36,484 bases of DNA, from assembly GCA_011053095.1 (NCBI GenBank), contig DRHS01000215.1:1-36484 (forward strand), written 5' to 3'. The notes under the pieces were generated by a model. The model saw only the letters and a program-made list of their open reading frames with translations, ran no database searches and had not been told where the DNA came from. This DNA is from Bacteroides sp. Its GTDB lineage: Bacteria; Bacteroidota; Bacteroidia; Bacteroidales; SM23-62. Both the position numbers and the translations under genes were made by a program. Below, in pieces: positions 1 to 8,735 of this stretch. The stretch's first letter is position 1. The number at the start of each line of letters is the position of its first letter.

Positions 1-1150
1 GCATTCCCTGGGCAGCTGCTTCTTCATAACCGGTGGTTCCATTTATCTGTCCTGCGAAATACAATCCTTTTATCTCTTTTGTTTCCAGAGAATGCTTTAA
101 TTGGGTAGGAGGATAATAATCATATTCAATAGCATAACCTGGCCTGAAAATTTTTACATTCTCCAGACCCTGTATTTTCCTTAAGCCTTCGAGCTGAACG
201 TTCCAGGGAAGAGAACTTGAAAACCCATTTATATAATACTCATTTGTTTTTAATCCCTCGGGTTCAATGAACAACATATGTTTGTCCTTGTCTGCGAAGG
301 TGACGATTTTATCCTCGATGCTTGGGCAGTACCTGGGACCAATGCTCTCGATTGTGCCATTATACATTGGAGATTCTTTAAACCCCTTTTCCAGAGTCCT
401 GTGAGTTTCCTCATTTGTATAGGCTATGTAGCAGCTACGGTGATTTGTATAATCTACCTCCGTTGGCAAAAAAGAGAATTTCTTTCCTTCATTATCTCCC
501 CGCTGCTCTGTCAGAACACTGAAATCGATTGTTCTTCCATCCAAACGGGCAGGGGTGCCTGTTTTCATCCTTCCAACTTCAAAACCAAACTTCTTCAGTT
601 GCTCACTTATACCAAAAGAATGCGGCTCACCGGCACGTCCACCCTTTTGTTTATTTCGGCCCACATGCATAAGCCCGTTTATAAATGTCCCATTTGTCAG
701 AATTACCGTATCAGCAAGAAAACTAATGTCCATTCTTGTCTTGACTCCCTTAACCTCTCCCGACTCTATGATTAACTCTGTTACCATATCCTGCCAGAAA
801 TCAAGTCCACTGATACCCTCAAGCGCTTCCCGCCAACGAATACTAAAATTCACCCTGTCACATTGTGCCCTCGGGCTCCACATGGCAGGGCCTTTTGATT
901 TGTTCAACATTCTGAATTGAATCATCGTTTGGTCAGTGATGATTCCACTATACCCACCCAGCGCATCTATCTCCCTTACAATCTGTCCTTTAGCAACACC
1001 ACCCATGGCCGGATTGCACGACATTTGGGCAATCTTGGACATGTCCATAGTAATAAGCAACACACTTCGTCCTATGCCTGCTGCTGCTGCTGCCGCCTCA
1101 CTACCGGCATGACCAGCCCCAACAACTATTACATCATATTTCTCAATCAT
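1..1150 (-). CDS. mnmG: tRNA uridine-5-carboxymethylaminomethyl modification enzyme MnmG (5' part, truncated by window edge)
   Basis: This is the FAD-binding subunit that, with MnmE, installs the cmnm5 group on wobble U34 of certain tRNAs. The minus-strand reading frame starts [20 protein letters not shown], with the dinucleotide-binding GAGHAG motif at residues 11-16. It continues with [11 protein letters not shown] near residue 47, [13 protein letters not shown] near residue 205 and [20 protein letters not shown] at the window edge. About 383 codons are present; the family is usually about 620 residues, so the tRNA- and MnmE-binding C-terminus lies outside. I chose the ATG at 1150 because relatives begin this way; an in-frame ATG at 1156 would add two residues. 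It is the last visible gene of the minus-strand run, 62 bases after ybeY. The frame is open throughout, with no frameshift. Identification is very secure. Confidence 0.97.
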   Translation of the reverse strand, partial: MIEKYDVIVVGAGHAGSEAAAAAAGIGRSVLLITMDMSKIAQMSCNPAMGGVAKGQIVREIDALGGYSGIITDQTMIQFRMLNKSKGPAMWSPRAQCDRVNFSIRWREALEGISGLDFWQDMVTELIIESGEVKGVKTRMDISFLADTVILTNGTFINGLMHVGRNKQKGGRAGEPHSFGISEQLKKFGFEVGRMKTGTPARLDGRTIDFSVLTEQRGDNEGKKFSFLPTEVDYTNHRSCYIAYTNEETHRTLEKGFKESPMYNGTIESIGPRYCPSIEDKIVTFADKDKHMLFIEPEGLKTNEYYINGFSSSLPWNVQLEGLRKIQGLENVKIFRPGYAIEYDYYPPTQLKHSLETKEIKGLYFAGQINGTTGYEEAAAQGM

Positions 1151-1212
1151 TTTCATTACTATTATGCAATGCAAATTTAATCAATTCAACAATAAGGAGA
1201 GTAACAGGTCTT

Positions 1213-1638
1213 TTATTTGAAGGAAGGTATTAAATCAAGGTAGAAGTTTTCTTTGTCCCGCATCATTCTTTTTTCTTGTTCATCCGAATCCCCATAACCC
1301 AAAAGGTGGAGCAGCCCGTGAGCTATTACACGCCATAACTCGCGCTGCTCATCTTCTTTATAAGTTTTAGCATTTTCCCTGACCCTGTCAATGCTAATAT
1401 ATAAATCTCCACTTATATAATCCCCCCCTGAATAATCGAATGTAATTATATCGGTATAATAGTCACGTGAAAGATATTTCACATTTATATCCCGCAGGTT
1501 CTTATCGTTGGTAATAATTATATTAATATCACCCGGGGCACTGCCCTCAAATTCCAGGACCTTTCCGATCCAATTCTTCAGATCCCTTCGCCTTTTAAGG
1601 TTGGATTGTACTTTTTCATCATGGAATAAAACGGCCAA
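1213..1638 (-). CDS. ybeY: Endoribonuclease / rRNA maturation factor YbeY
   Basis: YbeY is a metal-dependent single-strand endoribonuclease used in 16S rRNA 3'-end maturation and ribosome quality control. The 141-residue product has the family motif HGLLHLLGYGD (H107 and H111). The usual third zinc ligand position (117) is Asp instead of His, which I recall as common in Bacteroidota members. The conserved YYTDIITFDY segment lies at residues 60-69. The start is a TTG at 1638, three bases after the stop of the upstream ATPase gene. A TGA lies in frame just upstream and there is no Met until residue 125, and the resulting N-terminus MAVLFHDE matches Bacteroidota relatives. Translation is probably coupled to the upstream gene. 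It precedes mnmG, so two RNA-maturation genes sit together. Confidence 0.93.
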   Translation of the reverse strand: MAVLFHDEKVQSNLKRRRDLKNWIGKVLEFEGSAPGDINIIITNDKNLRDINVKYLSRDYYTDIITFDYSGGDYISGDLYISIDRVRENAKTYKEDEQRELWRVIAHGLLHLLGYGDSDEQEKRMMRDKENFYLDLIPSFK

Positions 1639-1641
1639 CTT

Positions 1642-2037
1642 TCAAAGCTTGAAGGTTAAACTTACCTTACGGCCGTTCTCTTTAAATGAAATATCGTCGG
1701 AAAGTTTTACCATCAGAAATACGCCCCTTCCATTGACCTTCTCAATATTTCCAGGAGCAGTAGGGTCTGGTACATTCTTATAATTAAAGCCCGGACCCTG
1801 ATCTGTTACAACCAATTCAAGTTCTGCGGTGTTCCATTTAAACAAAATTCTTACATCTTTCTTCTCGTCGAGCTTATTACCATGCAATATAGCGTTATTT
1901 GCCGCCTCCATTGTGGCAATTAAAACATTTCCATATACCTCAGAGCTCATACTGCAGGCCGTAGAGACCTCATCCACAAGCTTTTCCACCTCTCTCAGAT
2001 TCTCCACTCTTGAGGCGATATTTATCACTTTCTCCAT
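1642..2037 (-). CDS. Anti-sigma-type ATP-binding protein (HATPase_c_2, SpoIIAB/RsbW-like)
   Basis: A 131-residue GHKL-fold ATPase resembling anti-sigma kinases. Visible motifs are the N box EAANNAILHGN (residues 44-54), the G1 box TDQGPGF (78-84) and the G2 region VNGRGVFLM (101-109). In characterised relatives such proteins bind a sigma factor, or phosphorylate an STAS anti-anti-sigma protein. Neither a sigma factor nor an STAS gene is present in this window, so its partner is unknown. It starts at an ATG 95 bases after the EnvC-like gene and ends 3 bases before ybeY. The domain call is secure; the role as a regulator is inferred from the family. Confidence 0.88.
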   Translation of the reverse strand: MEKVINIASRVENLREVEKLVDEVSTACSMSSEVYGNVLIATMEAANNAILHGNKLDEKKDVRILFKWNTAELELVVTDQGPGFNYKNVPDPTAPGNIEKVNGRGVFLMVKLSDDISFKENGRKVSLTFKL

Positions 2038-2132
2038 TTCAGAAAATTCTGGTATTCCCTTATACTGATTATGTTCTTAATAGGTTACCTTTTTATACTA
2101 AAAGTTTTAGATATCTCCTTTTTATCTAACTA

Positions 2133-3347
2133 TTATTTCCGGCTTATCCAGTCTTCCGGATTCTGGATTTTTCTCTCCTTCCATATCTGCATATGCAAAA
2201 TTGTGTTATTAGACTCACTGTCAGTATGAACCGTGCCAATTACATCCTTAACCTTAACAATATCGCCCTGTTTCACCTTCAGGTCAACCAGGTTTTGATA
2301 AACGGTCAGGAAATTTCCGTGCCTTATGATAACAGTGTAATTTGCTCCGAGTATTGAAAATACCTTAGTCACCTCTCCGTCAAACATGGCCCTGGCCTTG
2401 GCACCTTTAACAGTAGAAATGTTAACACCGTCATTATCAATTGTAATCTGCTTTAAAACCGGATGGGGATGAACTCCAAATTTTTCGGTAATTACTCCTC
2501 TTTCAACAGGCCATGGTATCTTTCCCCTGTTTTCCTGAAAATTGTCGGAAATAAGCTTCTCCTCCGGAGTAAGCTGATCGTACATATTTCCCGACCTGGC
2601 CTTTCTTGCCTCTTCGGCTATTATGGCAGCGATTTCTTTTCCAATCTTGGCAGCGATTCTTTCCTTCTCCCGTATATCTTCTTTTAGCTCCTTCTCCTTT
2701 CTGGCAAGGTCCGACACCACACGGTTCTTTCCCTGTTTTTCCCTCTCAAGATTATAATTTTCGTTGATTTTTTCCAGTAGCAGGTTTTCCTTCTGAGTCT
2801 TAATTTCCTCCATATTTTCAATCTCCAGGATTATACCGTTTTTCATATAGTTTATCGACTCTGCCTGGGTTTTCCTATGACTTGAAATCTGTTGTAAATA
2901 CTTCATTCTTCTGTAAGCCTGGTTGAAATTGTCAGAACTCATAACAAACAACATCCAGTCTCTCTTGCTGCGATTCCAGTAAGCGTGAATTATCATTTCA
3001 GCATATTGCTCTTTTATTGTTTCAAGATCCTTCTCCATACCGGAAATAAGCAAATTCTTCTGCTCGATTTCTTCTTCAATAATACCGACCTCCGTTTCGA
3101 TGTTTGTAATTATCTGGTTTCTAAGCTGTATCCGTTTATTAATGATTCTGACTCGCTGCAGAGTAGTTTTTCTGTTTTTCTGGGTCTCAATTAAAAGCTG
3201 GTTTGTATATTCTATTTCTTCCTGTGTTCTTGTTTTTTGTTCTTCCAACTCCTTCTTCTTTTGAGCAACAGCTTCTGTTGAATTTAAACACAGGGCCATA
3301 CCCATGCAAAAAACAAGTAAAGTTCTGTATTTCAATATTTTAAGCAT
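2133..3347 (-). CDS. EnvC-like coiled-coil protein with degenerate LytM (peptidase M23) domain
   Basis: A 404-residue exported protein: signal peptide about 1-29 (hydrophobic LLVFCMGMALC, then VAQ), a long charged coiled coil about 30-250, and a C-terminal LytM/M23 domain from about 278 to the end. In active M23 enzymes an HxGxD, a YAHL and an HxH provide the metal site. Here they read NDGVN (Asn at about 305 and 309), YQNL (Asn at 352) and ILH (only His 385 kept). Loss of ligands plus the coiled coil is the EnvC/NlpD pattern, in which the protein activates a cell-wall amidase rather than cutting peptidoglycan. I used the ATG at 3347 in preference to a GTG one codon upstream. It follows the DUF4292 gene by 8 bases. 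Confidence 0.9.
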   Translation of the reverse strand: MLKILKYRTLLVFCMGMALCLNSTEAVAQKKKELEEQKTRTQEEIEYTNQLLIETQKNRKTTLQRVRIINKRIQLRNQIITNIETEVGIIEEEIEQKNLLISGMEKDLETIKEQYAEMIIHAYWNRSKRDWMLFVMSSDNFNQAYRRMKYLQQISSHRKTQAESINYMKNGIILEIENMEEIKTQKENLLLEKINENYNLEREKQGKNRVVSDLARKEKELKEDIREKERIAAKIGKEIAAIIAEEARKARSGNMYDQLTPEEKLISDNFQENRGKIPWPVERGVITEKFGVHPHPVLKQITIDNDGVNISTVKGAKARAMFDGEVTKVFSILGANYTVIIRHGNFLTVYQNLVDLKVKQGDIVKVKDVIGTVHTDSESNNTILHMQIWKERKIQNPEDWISRK

Positions 3348-3355
3348 CACAAAAT

Positions 3356-4183
3356 CTAAATATCCTTCCTGGTATAATTCGGCGGAACTACAAACTCAAC
3401 ATTTATTGAATCATTGAATACAACCAACCCGTAATGTATATCCAGCATTATTGTATTATGGTTTTCGATCAGATCTATGCCAATCTTCTTTGGAAATAAT
3501 ATTTCCTCATCCATGACAAACTCTTCATATCTAATATTCATTTTCATATGAGTCTCATAGTCAGTGACAAATACCTTATCAAGTTTTACCTTATCGCCAT
3601 CCAACTCAATTCCCTGGTTGGTTATTCTTTTTCCATCCCTGAAAGCATCAATGATATACAGATTTTTATTGTTCTCTGACTTCAATTGTTTCTCAAAAAC
3701 ACGGTCATCTGAATTTTCTTTATAATAAAACACTTCGTTTGATAGTATTGCCAGCATATCATTAAAATCAACCGGTATCTGATACTTCTTCTGATAGTAA
3801 TTAAAGGAGGTCGCAGAATAGCTTTTATCAGGCCTGCTAATTACAATCACGCTATCCCTGGTACAAAGTATTCTCAGGACTTCATATCCCAGGGCCGGTA
3901 TAACTGATACAGCGATCATACTATCTCTGTATATGGCTATGTTTCCTTTAATTTTCTCTCTGCCACCGTTCATATAAAACTCAACCTCTATCCTCCTGGC
4001 CTTAAGTGTGTGAAAATCATGATTTTTGTTTTCCAGAATAGATATAAGAGTCAGATTATTGTCTTCAACGACGGGTTTCCTGTCTTCAGATACAGGTTTT
4101 TGAGAACGACAACTAATAATCAGAAGAGATATCAATCCCGGTAAAAGGAAATTTAATGCTGCTCTATGGATATTCCGTTGCAT
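3356..4183 (-). CDS. DUF4292-family outer-membrane lipoprotein
   Basis: A 275-residue predicted lipoprotein. The N-terminus has a hydrophobic stretch ending LIISC, giving a lipobox with Cys25. The remainder looks like a beta-rich periplasmic domain of the DUF4292 type found in Bacteroidota, recognised from its position and general pattern (for example EVEFYMNGGREKIKGNIAIYRDS near residues 66-88), not from a defined active site. The fold may resemble LolA/LolB-type lipid-binding proteins, but that is inference. Its ATG lies 20 bases inside the 3' end of the TPR lipoprotein gene, and its stop is 8 bases before the EnvC-like gene, so the three are almost certainly co-transcribed. Molecular function is unknown. 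Confidence 0.82.
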   Translation of the reverse strand: MQRNIHRAALNFLLPGLISLLIISCRSQKPVSEDRKPVVEDNNLTLISILENKNHDFHTLKARRIEVEFYMNGGREKIKGNIAIYRDSMIAVSVIPALGYEVLRILCTRDSVIVISRPDKSYSATSFNYYQKKYQIPVDFNDMLAILSNEVFYYKENSDDRVFEKQLKSENNKNLYIIDAFRDGKRITNQGIELDGDKVKLDKVFVTDYETHMKMNIRYEEFVMDEEILFPKKIGIDLIENHNTIMLDIHYGLVVFNDSINVEFVVPPNYTRKDI

Positions 4184-5903
4184 TTAGTTTCTTTTGCAGT
4201 TGTTCTGAGTTACCGCCTTTATCGATTGCTTCTTTCCAATATTTCCTGGCTTCCTCCATATTGCCAAACTCATCTAAAATATCTCCATAATGCTCAAGAA
4301 TGTCAGGATCCTCAGATCCCCCATTTTCAATAGCCATATTCATGTACTCACGCGCCTCATTCAATTTACCTGCTTTGTACAAAATCCAGGCATATGTATC
4401 AAGATATGTGGAGTTCTCGGGTTCTGCTTTAATGGTTTTTTTGCTCATCTTCTCAGCCTTTTCCAACTGCTCCCCCCGAAGAGCCAGGTAATAGCCGTAA
4501 TTGTTCAAAATCAAAATATTGTCCGGCTCCATTTGCAGGGCCTTGTCAAAATATTCATCTGACTTATCAAAATCATCAAGATTTCTCCAGGCTTCCGCAA
4601 GGAATGAATAGAACTGAACCGTAAGGGGTATGTTGTTTTCTACATATTCCAGTCCCTTTTCAAGTGACTTAACTGCCTCCCTGTTATTTCCCATTACCAT
4701 TGAAGAGTTCCCCTGGAACATGTATAAAAAAGGCCGGTCTGGAAAATAGGTCAATGCTTCTGAACATTTATCATATACATTATCGGTATTGCCTTGAATA
4801 TTCTCAATAAATATAGCCTGTTCCCATATAAAATAGTTCCCCTTTTGATCCTTTAAAACCTCGTTATAAACTTCAAGTGCCTCATCATATCTTTCAAGTT
4901 TTGACAGATAATCTGCCCTGGCGGTTTTTACACGGAAATCATCCGGAAATATTTCAGTGAGAATATCTATTAGAGAATCTACATGGGTTTCACTTTTTCT
5001 GAATATTTCTTCATTCGTGAGAAACTCAATAATAACCCCCATTTTCCTATCAACAGGAAGGGAGATGTTCCAAAATGCCATGTACAGGTATTCAAATTGC
5101 TTTTCAATGTTATTTTCAAATCTGTAAAACTCAGCCATGGAAAGTTGTGCGATACCATTTTCGGGCTGTATTTCAAATATTTTTTTGTAGGTCTCTCTTG
5201 CCTCATCTTTTCTGTCAAGGGAAGTATATAATTCAGCCAGTATTCCCAGATATCTTATTTCCTGTGGGACAGCACTTATAAGCTTATTTAATTCAGCTAT
5301 TGCAAGTTCATTTTTCCCCTCTCGTACATAAATTTGTTCTTTAAGCATTGAAACGGGCTCTGAGATGCCGAATTCTTTTTCGATCTCATCAAGCATTTTA
5401 ATGGCCTTGCTGGTTTTCCCTGTCTCAGAATAAAGTCTGCTCAGTTCATATTTAATTTCAATTTTATCGGGCCAGCGTGCGATAATATCCTCATATACAA
5501 TGGCGGCTTCGTCTGGTAAATTTGTCATCAGGTACAATTGAGCCAGCTGAATTTTATACCAGTAATTTTCCGGAGCCAGTTGTGTCGCTTTAATGTTCAT
5601 CACTTTTGCATTGCTCAAATCCCTGTTTATCATATAAATTCCGGCAAGCTGGAAGTGAGCAACATCGCTGTTCGGGTTTACTTCTATACATTTTTTATAC
5701 AATGAAGCTGCCTGGCCAAAGTTTCCAAATAGTTTCTGCTTAGTTGCCTCTGTAAGGGCATAGTTATATTCCCTCCGCTGGCTTTCGTTTAGTGTAATTG
5801 TAGTATGCTCCTTGGTGAGATTTTTGCTTCCCGAACATCCTCCAATAAGAAAACCTGCAACCAGTAAAACTGCTATTGTTTCTATTCTCCTCAATTTTCC
5901 CAT
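4164..5903 (-). CDS. Tetratricopeptide-repeat lipoprotein
   Basis: A 579-residue lipoprotein: hydrophobic N-terminus ending LIGGC (Cys23), a short linker, then TPR helix pairs covering nearly all the rest. Typical repeat ends such as ALQMEPDNILILNNYGYYLA (about 455-474) and TIKAEPENSTYLDTYAWILY follow the 34-residue TPR spacing. TPR lipoproteins scaffold protein contacts at the cell envelope; the partner here is unknown. In Bacteroidota this gene is commonly found between dut and the DUF4292 gene, the arrangement seen here. It starts 43 bases after dut and overlaps the next gene by 20 bases. It has no enzymatic motif. Confidence 0.88.
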   Translation of the reverse strand: MGKLRRIETIAVLLVAGFLIGGCSGSKNLTKEHTTITLNESQRREYNYALTEATKQKLFGNFGQAASLYKKCIEVNPNSDVAHFQLAGIYMINRDLSNAKVMNIKATQLAPENYWYKIQLAQLYLMTNLPDEAAIVYEDIIARWPDKIEIKYELSRLYSETGKTSKAIKMLDEIEKEFGISEPVSMLKEQIYVREGKNELAIAELNKLISAVPQEIRYLGILAELYTSLDRKDEARETYKKIFEIQPENGIAQLSMAEFYRFENNIEKQFEYLYMAFWNISLPVDRKMGVIIEFLTNEEIFRKSETHVDSLIDILTEIFPDDFRVKTARADYLSKLERYDEALEVYNEVLKDQKGNYFIWEQAIFIENIQGNTDNVYDKCSEALTYFPDRPFLYMFQGNSSMVMGNNREAVKSLEKGLEYVENNIPLTVQFYSFLAEAWRNLDDFDKSDEYFDKALQMEPDNILILNNYGYYLALRGEQLEKAEKMSKKTIKAEPENSTYLDTYAWILYKAGKLNEAREYMNMAIENGGSEDPDILEHYGDILDEFGNMEEARKYWKEAIDKGGNSEQLQKKLNATEYP

Positions 5904-5946
5904 CTCTATATGTTCTAGTGCCCTCTATTTACGTTCTGTCATGCTT

Positions 5947-6378
5947 TTATTGCCCTGTGTGACCAAATCCTCCACTTCCTCGATCTGTTGATTCCAGATC
6001 CTTTGTTTCCTCCCATTCAATTTTTTCATGTCTGGCAATAACCATCTGGCATATCCTTTCCCCGTCATTAATAGTAAAGGTCTCATCAGATAGATTTATA
6101 AGAATTATTCCAACTTCTCCCCTGTAATCAGAATCGATTGTTCCGGGGGTATTCAGTACGGATATGCCTTTCTTAATAGCCAAGCCGCTTCTGGGGCGAA
6201 TTTGTGCCTCAAATCTTGGAGGTAGCTCAATGAACAGTCCTGTTGGCACAATAATTCTCTTCCCGGGTTCAAGTATTAAAGCTTCATTAAGATTAGCCCT
6301 TAGGTCCATCCCCGCAGAAAAGGCTGTACTGTATTCAGGCAGAGAGTGATGTGATTTGTTTACAATTCTTACTTTCAT
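5947..6378 (-). CDS. dut: Deoxyuridine 5'-triphosphate nucleotidohydrolase (dUTPase)
   Basis: Hydrolyses dUTP to dUMP and pyrophosphate, keeping uracil out of DNA and supplying dUMP for dTMP synthesis. The 143-residue trimeric-type enzyme has all five family motifs: AGMDLRA (22-28), PRSGLA (62-67), [11 protein letters not shown] with the catalytic Asp82 and Tyr85 (79-89), [10 protein letters not shown] (107-116), and the flexible C-terminal [10 protein letters not shown] (133-142). Its length is normal. It begins with an ATG 7 bases after the flippase stop. Confidence 0.97.
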   Translation of the reverse strand: MKVRIVNKSHHSLPEYSTAFSAGMDLRANLNEALILEPGKRIIVPTGLFIELPPRFEAQIRPRSGLAIKKGISVLNTPGTIDSDYRGEVGIILINLSDETFTINDGERICQMVIARHEKIEWEETKDLESTDRGSGGFGHTGQ

Positions 6379-6385
6379 CGTTAAT

Positions 6386-7861
6386 TTATCCGCTTAGATT
6401 CTTGATATTCCTGTACTCTTTTAGAACGACAATAATACTAAATACTACCAACAATCCTGTATTAATAAGCAGTCTAGTGACTGATTCCATATTAGCAGTA
6501 TATGCAGCCCCAACATAAACACCGAGAGCAATAAGAACGTAAATGCCTATGCTTTTATATGGATACTGAATCCTGAAATATTTCCTGCCCAGCATCCATG
6601 AAACACAAACCATTGTGCCATAACAGGCAACATGTGCCCAGGCAGAGGCGATATATCCATAAACCGGTATTAAAAACCAGTTTACAGAAAAGGTTATGAC
6701 AGCACCCATTATGGTAATCATTGCACCATATCTCGTCAGATTGTTAAGCTTATACCAGATTGAAAGATTAAAGAATATTCCCAGCAGTATGTTTGCGAGC
6801 AGTACTACGGGAACAATATGAAGGCCTTCGTGAAAAGCGGAGCCGATAAAGTGTTTAAACATATCCAGATACAGAGTCACTAAAAGAAATATTCCCAGCG
6901 CTACAATAATAAAATACTTCATTACTTCGGCAAATAAAAATCTGGCGTTTTCTCTTTCCGCCTGTCCAAAATAAAATGGTTCGCTTGCATATCTGAACAT
7001 CTGTATAAACAATGTCATGAGTACTGCTATTTTATAGTTGGCCCCGTAAATTCCAAGTTGTGCAAGGGCTGTGTCAGTATCCGGGAGCAGGTGCCTTAAC
7101 AGAACCCTGTCAAGAGCTTCGTTTATTGTGCCTGCCATTCCCGCGATAAGCAAGGGAAGGGAATAAACCAGCATTTTGCGCCAAAGTTCTCCGTTAAATT
7201 TCAGCTTCAATTTAAAAATAGTGCCCGAGAGCATCAAAAGTGTGACTGCGCTTGATGCAATGTTGGAAATAAAGACATAGCCCACACCAATACCTGGGTC
7301 GTAGACAGCGTCGAGCCATTCCGGGAGGGGGCCCTTTGCGGCTTTTTCAGGAATTAAATACAGAAAGGCAAAATTCAGGGTAATATTCACAACAACGCTG
7401 GCTATCCTTATGGCGGCAAATTTTGCCGCTTTGTTTTCCCATCTCAATCTTGCAAACGGGATGGCGGTAAACGCATCTATACCAACGATAATTCCAATCC
7501 ACAAAATAAACTCAGGCTGGTCTCCATATCCCACTATTCCGGCGATATTATCTGAAAATATAGTGGTCAGAATGATAAACCCAGCTGAGGTGGCAAACAA
7601 TGATAACACGCTGGTGCTGAATACCTCGTTTCCGTCCTTGTGTAGTTGGGCATACCTGAAAAAACCCGTTTCCATTCCGTAGGTAAGAATAATGATAAGA
7701 AATACGACGTAGGCATATAATTCCGTCACCACACCGTATTCGCCAAGATCAAACACCCTGGTAAAAAAGGGTGTAAGCAGCAGGTAATTCAGCAGCCGTG
7801 GCACGACAGTGCCAAAACCGTATACTGCGGTCTGTCCGAATAGTTGTTTAATGGGATTCAC
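6386..7861 (-). CDS. Polysaccharide/lipid-linked oligosaccharide flippase (Wzx-like, MOP superfamily)
   Basis: A 491-residue integral membrane protein with about 12 to 14 hydrophobic segments and the usual start of the polysaccharide biosynthesis family ([19 protein letters not shown], residues 4-22). Such proteins move undecaprenyl-linked glycans across the inner membrane. The start codon is GTG at 7861. Relatives begin MNPIK, supporting it, and no ATG lies nearby upstream. It heads the eight-gene minus-strand run, and a TAnnTTTG-type element lies 21 bases upstream (7882-7889). The exact substrate cannot be read from sequence; O-antigen, capsule or another surface glycan are all possible. 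Confidence 0.88.
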   Translation of the reverse strand: MNPIKQLFGQTAVYGFGTVVPRLLNYLLLTPFFTRVFDLGEYGVVTELYAYVVFLIIILTYGMETGFFRYAQLHKDGNEVFSTSVLSLFATSAGFIILTTIFSDNIAGIVGYGDQPEFILWIGIIVGIDAFTAIPFARLRWENKAAKFAAIRIASVVVNITLNFAFLYLIPEKAAKGPLPEWLDAVYDPGIGVGYVFISNIASSAVTLLMLSGTIFKLKLKFNGELWRKMLVYSLPLLIAGMAGTINEALDRVLLRHLLPDTDTALAQLGIYGANYKIAVLMTLFIQMFRYASEPFYFGQAERENARFLFAEVMKYFIIVALGIFLLVTLYLDMFKHFIGSAFHEGLHIVPVVLLANILLGIFFNLSIWYKLNNLTRYGAMITIMGAVITFSVNWFLIPVYGYIASAWAHVACYGTMVCVSWMLGRKYFRIQYPYKSIGIYVLIALGVYVGAAYTANMESVTRLLINTGLLVVFSIIVVLKEYRNIKNLSG

Positions 7862-7881
7862 AGGTCTCTCCTGATTCTGTT

Positions 7882-7889
7882 CAAAGATA
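7882..7889 (-). promoter_or_regulatory. Candidate -7 promoter element (TATCTTTG) for the flippase-dut run
   Basis: On the minus strand the sequence reads TATCTTTG, matching the Bacteroidota -7 consensus TAnnTTTG in full, 20 bases before the flippase start. I did not find a clear TTTG -33 box at the expected spacing, so this rests on the -7 match and its position. Confidence 0.45.
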
Positions 7890-8045
7890 TAAAGAGGCCT
7901 TATACGGGCGAGACTGGAACCAGTAAATTAATTAACAATATCTATGAGAATGCAGGCGGTTCCTTGCATATGAATATGAATAATTTTCGGGTGGTTTTCT
8001 ATTTCGAGGGAAATAATTTAGTTTTATGCCTTCAAGTTACAGAAG

Positions 8046-8717
8046 ATGATATACAGATTACAAATAATTGCGGTTTTTGTTCTGCTCCTCTTGCTTCCGG
8101 TTTCTCTTTTTTCCCAGACAACATCCTTTACGGTACTCATCGAAACCAGTAAGGGAAATATGAAATGTGTGCTTTATGAGGAAGCTTCCATGCATGCGGA
8201 AAATTTTGTCAAACTGGTGAATGAGGGATTTTTCGACGGTATGCTTTTTCACCGTGTAATACCCGGATTTATGATACAGACCGGTGATCCTGGTTCAAGG
8301 AATGCTGCTCAGGGGACCGCCCTTGGGCATGGGGGACCAGGATACCGGGTACCGGCTGAGTTTCATCCGGATCTCTACCACCGTAAGGGTGTGCTTGCCG
8401 CAGCAAGAAATGGTGATGATATTAATCCTGCAAAGGAATCAAGCGGATCCCAGTTTTATATTGTTCAGGGTAAAACGATTACAGATGCAGAAATGGATGC
8501 CATGGAGTCAGCCGGAAATCACATCACATTTACGCCGCAGCAAAGGATGATCTATAAAAACCTCGGAGGTGCCCCTCACCTGGATTATTCCTATACGGTC
8601 TTCGGAGAGCTTGTTGAGGGATTTGATGTACTTGACAAAATAGCCACTGTTCCAACTGATAACAGGAACCGTCCGCTGCAGGATGTTAAAATTATCAGGG
8701 TCCTTATTTTGAAGTAA
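8046..8717 (+). CDS. Exported peptidyl-prolyl cis-trans isomerase, cyclophilin type
   Basis: A 223-residue cyclophilin that accelerates proline isomerisation during folding. The N-terminal hydrophobic stretch (residues 6-23, followed by SQ) is a signal peptide or lipid-free export signal, so it should act in the periplasm. The catalytic region is intact: FHRVIPGFMIQTGDPG (68-83) with the active Arg70, then SSGSQFYIVQG (132-142) and HLDYSYTVFGELVEG (178-192). A short insertion around residues 143-170 is common in Bacteroidota cyclophilins. The frame starts at an ATG at 8046, 18 bases before pheS begins after its stop, so the two are probably co-transcribed. The upstream 184 bases are shared with the divergent flippase. 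Confidence 0.94.
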   Translation: MIYRLQIIAVFVLLLLLPVSLFSQTTSFTVLIETSKGNMKCVLYEEASMHAENFVKLVNEGFFDGMLFHRVIPGFMIQTGDPGSRNAAQGTALGHGGPGYRVPAEFHPDLYHRKGVLAAARNGDDINPAKESSGSQFYIVQGKTITDAEMDAMESAGNHITFTPQQRMIYKNLGGAPHLDYSYTVFGELVEGFDVLDKIATVPTDNRNRPLQDVKIIRVLILK

Positions 8718-8735
8718 TTTCTTTACTTTTGCTCA

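Noticed and set aside
278-920. Plus-strand open frames of 165 and 121 residues
   Set aside because: They lie antisense to mnmG, which has full family motifs on the minus strand, and show no protein-like pattern.
1141-1156. Possible frameshift at the start of mnmG
   Set aside because: On first reading I counted extra T residues, but recounting the block lengths shows a continuous frame from the ATG at 1150 to the window edge.
2098-2110. Hairpin CTAAAA-G-TTTTAG after the EnvC-like gene as a terminator
   Set aside because: It is short, AT-only apart from the ends, has a one-base loop and no clear U tract, so it is too weak to call.
7844-8152. Plus-strand frame of 102 residues across the flippase/cyclophilin spacer
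   Set aside because: It overlaps the real starts of both neighbours and has no domain or promoter.
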